Below are positions 8,596 through 13,844 of a DNA stretch of 13,844 nucleotides, one piece after another. The notes under the pieces were generated by a model. It was not told the DNA's origin. It made no database searches and saw only the letters and a list, made by a program, of their open reading frames with translations. The translations under genes and the position numbers were made by a program. Within the stretch, counting starts at the first letter, position 1, and every line of letters starts with the position of its first letter. This DNA comes from GBS-DC sp964451985 (GTDB taxonomy: Bacteria; Armatimonadota; Fimbriimonadia; Fimbriimonadales; GBS-DC), in the NCBI GenBank assembly GCA_964451985.1, contig CAYVKB010000065.1:1-13844 (forward strand), read 5' to 3'.

Positions 8596-10275
8596 GTGTA
8601 TTCCTGGTTCATGCAAGCGCAAAGCGTAGGAAGCGCACTGCCCGCAGGTTTCGAACTGGACGCTCGGGGCTACCGTATCGACCGAGTGTTGGGGCAGGGA
8701 GGCTTTGCAATTACCTATCTGGCGCACGACACAGCGCTGCAACGCCCTGTAGCCGTGAAGGAGCTATTTCCCGACGGCTGCGTGCGCGATGTCGCAACGC
8801 TGAATGTGCTGCCGCAACGACTCTCGCTCGCCGATTTCCAGCAGATTCGCCAGCGGTTTTTGGAAGAGGCGCAGTTGCTTGCCTCGCTTTCGCATCCGAA
8901 CATCGTACGCGTGTTCCATGTGTTCGAGGAGCACAACACGGCATACATCGTGATGGAGTACCTGAAGGGGCACACGCTCATTGAGTGGCTGCGCGTGAAA
9001 GGAGGCTACCTGCCTGCAGCAGAGGCGATTGAGTGTGTCCTGCAAATCTGCGACGCGCTGGAAGCCGTCCACCAGCGCGGCTACCTGCACCGTGACATTA
9101 AGCCCAGCAATATCATCCGCACAGACGACGGGCGGATGGTGCTAATCGATTTCGGCACGGCGCGTCAGTTCGCGGCGGGCAAGACGCAAATGCACACAGT
9201 TATTCTAACGCCCTCCTATGCGCCGCTGGAGCAGTATGCCGCCAGCGCGCAGTATGACGCTCGCACTGATTTGTATGCGTTGGGCGCGACACTCTATCAC
9301 CTGACGACGGGCATGCCGCCGCTTCCCGCGACCGACCGTGCGCAGGGATTCACTTTGCCGCCGCCCCATACGATTGCGCCTCACATTAGTCCTGCCCTAA
9401 GCCACGTAATTCTGCATGCGATGGAGCTAAAACCCGACGATCGCCCGTCCTCTGTGCAGGCGTGGGCGAACAAACTGCGTGCCGTGCAAGCCGTTTCAGC
9501 TGCGTCTGCCGCCCCTGTGCCCAGCGATTTGATCGCACTGGTTGAAACTGCCCTGCCTAACGCGCTTATCCGCCTGCCTGCCGGCGTGTATCAGTTGAAC
9601 GCCCCGTTGGTCATCAAGAAGCCCCTCACCATACACGGCGACGGCAGCGTGCAAATCCTTTCCGACGCACCCGATTGCGCTCTGAAAATCACCACTTCAG
9701 AGCAGGTATCGCTGGAGAACTTGCAAATTAGCCACCAAGGCAGTCAGAGCGTGGATTTGCTGCGGGTTGAGGCAGGCGTTGTGTATCTCCGACAGTGTGT
9801 GCTGCAAGGAGCGCGCTGGGATGCCCAGTCCAAAACAGGCGGTAGCGGGCTGTACCTGCTGAATCACGCGCAGGCGACCGTCGTCCAGACAGCGTTTATT
9901 CAGAATGCCCACAGCGGCGTGCAAGTGGCAGACCACGCCCGCTTGCAAGCCCAGCAGTGCCGCTTCGAGCAGAACCGCTACGGCGTGCTGGCGACCGATA
10001 AAGCCTATGCCGACCTGCGCGAGTGCGAGTTTCGGCAGAACCATGACGGCGTCCGCGCTCGCAACCACGCACGCGTAGACACCCTGCGCAATCGTGCTGA
10101 AGAGAACCTGCACAGTGGCATCGTGTACGCCGACAGCACCACGGGATTCGTGATCGAGAATGCCTGCCTACGCAACAAGTGGGGGCTATGGGTCGACGAG
10201 ACCGCCAAGCCCCTCCTCCAGCACAACCATTGTAAGGACAACCACCTAATGGACTGCTACGACGGACGCGCGTAG
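8596..10275 (+). CDS. Serine/threonine protein kinase fused to a right-handed beta-helix domain
   Basis: Residues about 27-295 are a complete Hanks-type kinase: glycine loop GQGGFA (33-38), ATP lysine K55 in VAVKE, alpha-C glutamate E91, catalytic loop HRDIKPSN (165-172, base D167), DFG at 185-187 and the substrate-loop end YAPLEQY with E212. A linker of about 15 residues (AVSAASAAPVPS) leads to residues 310-559, built from repeats of about 22-23 residues of the form GVxVxDHARLxxxxCxFxxNxxG, the ladder of a right-handed parallel beta-helix (pectate-lyase-like/NosD-like). No membrane helix or signal is seen, whereas many bacterial kinases of this class carry one between kinase and sensor; the protein should be cytosolic. 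The start is uncertain: GTG 8596 lies 13 bases after AGGAG, ATG 8611 has no clear Shine-Dalgarno and would remove five residues. Substrates are unknown. Confidence 0.93.
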   Translation: MYSWFMQAQSVGSALPAGFELDARGYRIDRVLGQGGFAITYLAHDTALQRPVAVKELFPDGCVRDVATLNVLPQRLSLADFQQIRQRFLEEAQLLASLSHPNIVRVFHVFEEHNTAYIVMEYLKGHTLIEWLRVKGGYLPAAEAIECVLQICDALEAVHQRGYLHRDIKPSNIIRTDDGRMVLIDFGTARQFAAGKTQMHTVILTPSYAPLEQYAASAQYDARTDLYALGATLYHLTTGMPPLPATDRAQGFTLPPPHTIAPHISPALSHVILHAMELKPDDRPSSVQAWANKLRAVQAVSAASAAPVPSDLIALVETALPNALIRLPAGVYQLNAPLVIKKPLTIHGDGSVQILSDAPDCALKITTSEQVSLENLQISHQGSQSVDLLRVEAGVVYLRQCVLQGARWDAQSKTGGSGLYLLNHAQATVVQTAFIQNAHSGVQVADHARLQAQQCRFEQNRYGVLATDKAYADLRECEFRQNHDGVRARNHARVDTLRNRAEENLHSGIVYADSTTGFVIENACLRNKWGLWVDETAKPLLQHNHCKDNHLMDCYDGRA

Positions 10276-10298
10276 CACGGACATTCTTGTCCGTGTTA
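10273..10298. terminator. Perfect hairpin filling the gap between convergent genes and including both stop codons
   Basis: CACGGACA (10276-10283) and TGTCCGTG (10288-10295) form a perfect 8-bp stem with loop TTCT. This is the whole space between the kinase stop (TAG, 10273-10275) and the stop of the minus-strand gene (TTA on plus, 10296-10298). The two stop codons pair with each other with one G-T, extending the stem to 11 bp. It probably acts as a two-way terminator, though no T-run follows. The TTCT loop is shared with hairpin B of the 3692-3912 array. Confidence 0.6.
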
Positions 10299-13200
10299 TG
10301 AGGGGAAGTGTCTCCAATATTTGCCGTGCTGCTCGATATGCCTAATCAGCGCGGCGTAGTGCGAGGGCTTTCCGCTTTTGGGCAGGCGTGCCCCTCGCAG
10401 TATGTTTTCGTCGCCCAGCACAATCAGTAGCTGGCGTGCCCGCGTGAGCGCAACGTTCAACTTCCGATCCACGCTCTCATCTTCGTTGAGTGCCTGTAGG
10501 AACTCCATTTGGCGCGACGTTGAAACCGCAAGCGAGAGCAGGATTACCTCGCGCTGACTGCCTTGATACCGTTCGACGGTGTCAACGGTGATGTTCTGTA
10601 GGTATGGGGGTAGGCACTCGTAAATCTGCGCTGCTTGGGCGCGGAACGGTGTGATAACCCCCAGCGTGCGCTCAGGCTCGAACGGGATACCGTTGCGTTG
10701 GCACGCCTGATAGATGGCTTCGGCAATCTTGGCGACGCGCTGCGCTTCGATTTCGTGATTGCGCTGGGCGCGCTTGCCCGACGGGGGCGAAGGGATAAAC
10801 ACCACCTGCGCCGTCGCCAGCTCGCGCTCCAACTCGCACGGGGAGTGCGCCACCAGAAACGAGTTGCCCGCCTGTTGATGCGCCAGCCCCAACGAGCGGA
10901 GTCGCCCGCCGTAGAATTGCTGACTGGGGAACTCGGCAATTCGGGGGTGCATGCGCGCCTGTTCCTCCAGCATGCCGTATGCCCAATCCCAGTTGTTGCG
11001 CTCGCACTGCGCCCACAATCGCTCGAAAATGGACACGCGAAAATCCGACACGCCAATCTGCAACAGGCGCGCATCTTGCACGCGCGTCTGCTGTGGTGGC
11101 TGGACAACCACAGCGGGCAGCTGGTTCTGGTCGCCAATCAGGATGAACCGCCGAACCTGCGACAAAATACCCACCAAGTGCGGCTCCAGCAGTTGTGAGG
11201 CTTCATCGACAATCGCCACATCGAACTGTTTGCGACTGAGCAACTCTGGTGTGTTCAAGCAGCTCGATACTGTGGAGACGATTATCCGTGCTCGATTTAG
11301 CCGATTACGCAGCTCTTTTACGCCGTATTGTTGTGCAATATAGTCCACGCTTTTTTCGGGATCGATGGACACATCCAGTGCATCGAGGCTGCCCAGCCGC
11401 AGGTAGTCCATATCGTTGAGAGCGCTGCAAATCTCATTCACGGCACGGCGAGTGAATGCAAGCAGCAGAACCGTCTCGTTGGTGTATTTCATCAGGAAGT
11501 GAACCATCGAGCGCAGCATTACGTTCGTTTTGCCAGTGCCGGGCGGTCCTTGAAGCAGGAAATATTCAGGTGCGGAGAGCGCACGACACAGCAGTTCCCT
11601 CTGCAGAGGAGTGAGCCGTTCAAACACTTCGTCGTTCGGCATCTGAACAAGTTGTTTCGGCTGTTGAGGTGCGATTTGTCCCAGCAACAGGTCGCGCCGT
11701 GTTGGTGATGCACTGAGAAAGTCGGAGAGGGAACGGTACAGCGTTAGGAAGTTCACATCCATCAGGTCAGGCTCAATCGCCCACACACCGTCCAGTGATT
11801 GCACATACGTCGTGCGGAGCTTGACTTCCACCTCGCAGGTGTCGCGACGCATCGCCTTGATTGTGCCCTTCAGGATGGGCTGGTGCAGAACGGGCTGATA
11901 GGGATGCGTGTCTTGCCGATACAGCACGACAATATCGCCCTCGCGGAAGCTGGAGACGCGGTATTCGGGCGGGAACTGGAGCGTGACAAGGTTCTCGTGC
12001 GGGTCGTAGCCGATAGTTTTGCATTCGGCGATGACGCTGTAGGCGCGCGCTTTTTCGGGGATAGTTTTGCGCCATAGGTCAGCGAAGCCGTCGCTTCGTT
12101 CGCCTTGCCAGTCGCCGCTGCCAAGCCGTGCCAGCAGATGCTCGCGTGCCACAAAGCCCACAAATGCTTCAAAGTAGGCTCGTTCAAAGTTGCGCGCGCT
12201 GCGCAACGCAGATTGAAAAGTTTCAAGCGATCCTTGCATATAGCGGGGCACCTCCTGAGGCTCAAGTTGCAGCAGCTTGTTCAGCAGTTGTCCGGGCGAC
12301 TTCGCCAGCGTAAACTCGATATCTGCCAGTTGGTTGCGCAGTTGAATCAAGACGCGATGCCGAGCGCGATCTTCAGGAACCGCTCGCAGGGCGTTATTAG
12401 GTTCGGCTTTGGTATACAGCACGCCCGTCGTCGCCCTAATCTGCCCTTCCGAAAAGGCTTCCAACATCAGTTGGTACAGTTGCGCCTGCGCCGCGTTGTT
12501 GGGCCAAACATCGTTCTTGGGCACTGTGCCGCTCTTCAGCTCGAACAGTCCATACTCGGTAGGCACGTTGGTGTGCAGATGCAGCAAGGTATCCAGACGC
12601 CCCTGAACGCCGTACCGGGGCGCGAGGATGGTTGGCTCGATGTAGATTGGCTTTGCACGCCATTGCTTTACGAGCGCGCTGAGTGTGTTGAAATGTGGGG
12701 TGATGATCTTGGCGCGTAAATCCTCTATAAACTGGGGTGCGTCCGCTGAGGGCAGCAATACCAGCCGAGCCGCGTTCCGTGTACATGATTTCTCGAAGCA
12801 ACGGTCGAAGTCCGCCTGAGGCTTTTGCAGCAGCTCGTCGTATAAATCGTTCACGATGTTGCCCACCATCTTCTCTTCGGATAAACTGGAGCGCAGAAAC
12901 CGCCCCAGCAGGAACGCCCACGGGTTGTGCCCCTGATGTGTCACGCCTTCGGCGACATCTGTGACGTTGAGCAACAAGTCCGGCTCAACAATCACGAAGC
13001 TATCGTTCGTGGCGACGAGAGCGTTGCCCAAAACGCCCAAGCCCAGCGCGCTGAACACCGCGTTTTGCCAAATAGGAGTATGCGCCCACTGATCTTGCAA
13101 CAGTACCGTTACAATACCGATGTTATCCGGCTCTTCCACACGGCAGCGCAGGCGGATGTAGGTTCGCCCACGCGCGTCTTTTGTCGATTCAGGCGGATCC

Positions 13201-13631
13201 ATCACGCAAGCGCGCAGATAGGGCAGCTTGGTCAGCGCAGCGGCGCGACGCGGAGGGAACTGGGAACTAGCGCACAGTTGCATTAACCCGTTCGGAATAG
13301 GCTGCTTACTCAGATACTCCGTCAGGCGTGCCAGCGCGTGCGCACTTGCAAGCACGTTATCTTGAGCCACCGCAGGCGCGTTCGAGCGAGTCAACCTGCG
13401 GAAGCTGTCCACTTGCCACGCCAAATCGTCGGGAATCTGGAATTTGGTCTGCACATACGCCCAACGCGCCGCATTATCTGAGAACACATATGGCTCTGCA
13501 AGTGTCAACTCGCGAACCATCGTGTCGAACCCCTGACGCAACAGGAAAATGCGCTCCGCGTCTTCCAGCTCCAGCGTTAGAGCTTGCTCGATGAGCTCGT
13601 AAAGTTCACCCGCGTTAACCAAAGCCTGCAC
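10296..13631 (-). CDS. Dna2-like RecB-family nuclease / superfamily 1 helicase fusion
   Basis: The 1111-aa protein has an unassigned N-terminal region (about 1-310), a PD-(D/E)XK nuclease domain and a C-terminal SF1 (Upf1/Dna2-like) helicase. Nuclease motifs: GRLD with D347, FELKSG with E364-x-K366, and Q382-x3-Y386 (the RecB/Cas4-type QxxxY motif). Helicase motifs: Walker A GPPGTGKT 695-702 (K701), IVDEAS with D809-E810, GDQNQLPA 833-840, RMHPRI about 893-898, VDTVERYQGSQ about 1016-1026, and NVALTRAR 1059-1066. The order matches eukaryotic Dna2, which trims 5' flaps and resects DNA ends; related bacterial proteins act in repair or defence. The Fe-S cysteines that follow the nuclease core in Dna2 are absent here. 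The GTG start is set by AAGGAG at 13641-13646, nine bases upstream. It is transcribed alone and is convergent with the kinase. Confidence 0.93.
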   Translation of the reverse strand: MQALVNAGELYELIEQALTLELEDAERIFLLRQGFDTMVRELTLAEPYVFSDNAARWAYVQTKFQIPDDLAWQVDSFRRLTRSNAPAVAQDNVLASAHALARLTEYLSKQPIPNGLMQLCASSQFPPRRAAALTKLPYLRACVMDPPESTKDARGRTYIRLRCRVEEPDNIGIVTVLLQDQWAHTPIWQNAVFSALGLGVLGNALVATNDSFVIVEPDLLLNVTDVAEGVTHQGHNPWAFLLGRFLRSSLSEEKMVGNIVNDLYDELLQKPQADFDRCFEKSCTRNAARLVLLPSADAPQFIEDLRAKIITPHFNTLSALVKQWRAKPIYIEPTILAPRYGVQGRLDTLLHLHTNVPTEYGLFELKSGTVPKNDVWPNNAAQAQLYQLMLEAFSEGQIRATTGVLYTKAEPNNALRAVPEDRARHRVLIQLRNQLADIEFTLAKSPGQLLNKLLQLEPQEVPRYMQGSLETFQSALRSARNFERAYFEAFVGFVAREHLLARLGSGDWQGERSDGFADLWRKTIPEKARAYSVIAECKTIGYDPHENLVTLQFPPEYRVSSFREGDIVVLYRQDTHPYQPVLHQPILKGTIKAMRRDTCEVEVKLRTTYVQSLDGVWAIEPDLMDVNFLTLYRSLSDFLSASPTRRDLLLGQIAPQQPKQLVQMPNDEVFERLTPLQRELLCRALSAPEYFLLQGPPGTGKTNVMLRSMVHFLMKYTNETVLLLAFTRRAVNEICSALNDMDYLRLGSLDALDVSIDPEKSVDYIAQQYGVKELRNRLNRARIIVSTVSSCLNTPELLSRKQFDVAIVDEASQLLEPHLVGILSQVRRFILIGDQNQLPAVVVQPPQQTRVQDARLLQIGVSDFRVSIFERLWAQCERNNWDWAYGMLEEQARMHPRIAEFPSQQFYGGRLRSLGLAHQQAGNSFLVAHSPCELERELATAQVVFIPSPPSGKRAQRNHEIEAQRVAKIAEAIYQACQRNGIPFEPERTLGVITPFRAQAAQIYECLPPYLQNITVDTVERYQGSQREVILLSLAVSTSRQMEFLQALNEDESVDRKLNVALTRARQLLIVLGDENILRGARLPKSGKPSHYAALIRHIEQHGKYWRHFPS

Positions 13632-13640
13632 CGTCTATCT

Positions 13641-13646
13641 CTCCTT
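13641..13646 (-). promoter_or_regulatory. Shine-Dalgarno that sets the GTG start of the helicase-nuclease
   Basis: On the minus strand AAGGAG lies nine bases before the GTG at 13631-13629, supporting the non-ATG start. Confidence 0.75.
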
Positions 13647-13696
13647 ATCAATCTTACCCAATAGATACATCAGACTCATATAACTGTACTCGATTT

Positions 13697-13728
13697 CCAC
13701 TATGAAGTATTTTGCTTGTCTTCAGTGG
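13697..13728. other. Imperfect hairpin in the divergent intergenic region
   Basis: CCACT-AT-GAAG (13697-13707) and CTTCAGTGG (13720-13728) pair over 9 bp with a two-base bulge and a 12-nt loop, followed by TTTT on the plus strand. No gene ends here on the plus strand, so its purpose is unclear; it may be an intergenic element. Confidence 0.3.
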
Positions 13729-13741
13729 TTTTGCCCCAAAC

Positions 13742-13767
13742 CCCCTCTCCCGCAATCGGAGGAGGGG
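13742..13767. repeat. CCCCTCTCC...GGAGGAGGGG inverted repeat
   Basis: CCCCTCTCC (13742-13750) and GGAGGAGGGG (13758-13767) form a 9-bp stem with one bulged G and the 7-nt loop CGCAATC. This pyrimidine/purine palindrome resembles a type seen between genes in many bacterial genomes. It covers the place where a -35 box for the next gene would lie. Confidence 0.5.
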
Positions 13768-13784
13768 AATAAGCAAAAGGTGGG

Positions 13785-13801
13785 TATAATCTTCTCGGAG
13801 G
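13785..13801 (+). promoter_or_regulatory. TATAAT -10 box and Shine-Dalgarno of the right-edge gene
   Basis: There is a perfect TATAAT at 13785-13790 and GGAGG at 13797-13801, 12 bases before the ATG at 13814. Transcription would start close to the GGAGG, giving a leader of under 20 nt. No TTGACA-like -35 box is seen at 16-18 bp spacing; that position is occupied by the inverted repeat at 13742-13767. Confidence 0.5.
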
Positions 13802-13813
13802 TTATCTCAACCA

Positions 13814-13844
13814 ATGTTAGAAACGCCTATACGCACCGAGCGCG
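13814..13844 (+). CDS. 5' end of an unidentified gene, cut by the window edge
   Basis: An ATG at 13814 opens a frame reading MLETPIRTER up to the window end. It is supported by a perfect TATAAT and a GGAGG upstream. Ten residues are too few to identify it. It is divergent from the helicase-nuclease gene, with about 180 bp between them. Confidence 0.55.
   Translation, partial: MLETPIRTER

Noticed and set aside
8596..13631. Known named defence system made of the kinase and helicase-nuclease
   Set aside because: The genes are convergent, no methylase, phospholipase-type or other typical partner is present, and no known system with this pair was recognised. Kept only as a low-interest adjacency test.

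Overview
This window looks like chromosomal DNA from a moderately GC-rich, diderm bacterium. The diderm inference rests on a signal-peptide-bearing, Gln/Arg-rich beta-barrel-like protein that ends in phenylalanine. The mixture of a Lon protease, an Rpn-type PD-(D/E)XK protein with a Q-Q-G-L repeat tail, a Tat-exported Gfo/Idh/MocA oxidoreductase, a kinase-beta-helix fusion and hairpin-rich intergenic repeats would fit an Armatimonadota (Fimbriimonadia-like) genome. That placement is a guess from general gene style; no marker gene in the window proves it. A run of exactly 100 N (50-149) shows that this is a scaffolded draft assembly.

Layout, left to right. (1) 1-1014, minus: an Rpn/YhgA-like nuclease-family gene whose 3' end runs through the gap and off the left edge. 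(2) 1169-3622, plus: a complete Lon protease, divergent from the first gene, with a leader holding an inverted repeat. (3) 3623-3970: 348 bp without a gene, mostly a tandem array of about 80-bp units, each made of two hairpins that are themselves inverted copies of each other (REP/BIME-like). (4) 3971-5662, minus: the beta-barrel-like surface protein. (5) 5663-5882: a divergent control region with a striking direct-repeat/palindrome/direct-repeat site. (6) 5883-7161, plus: an operon of guanylate kinase (GTG start chosen by a strong Shine-Dalgarno) and an SH3b-NlpC/P60 peptidase one base downstream. (7) 7162-7270: a terminator-like hairpin and a second inverted-repeat element between convergent genes. 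(8) 7271-8539, minus: a Tat-signal Gfo/Idh/MocA oxidoreductase. (9) 8596-10275, plus: a serine/threonine kinase fused to a right-handed beta-helix, with no membrane segment. (10) 10276-10295: the whole 20-bp gap to the next gene is one perfect hairpin that can be extended through both stop codons. (11) 10296-13631, minus: a 1111-aa Dna2-like protein with a RecB-type nuclease and a superfamily 1 helicase. (12) 13814 to the right edge, plus: the first 10 codons of another gene behind a TATAAT box.

Most genes look like independent single-gene units in alternating orientation; the only clear operon is gmk plus the NlpC/P60 gene. I do not see a multi-gene defence or biosynthetic island. The items most worth a second look are the nested-hairpin repeat array, the stop-codon hairpin, the cytosolic kinase-beta-helix fusion, the Dna2-like protein that lacks the usual iron-sulfur cysteines, the TGCGTCCGAA operator-like site, and the assembly gap that has created a false stop codon in the Rpn-family gene.
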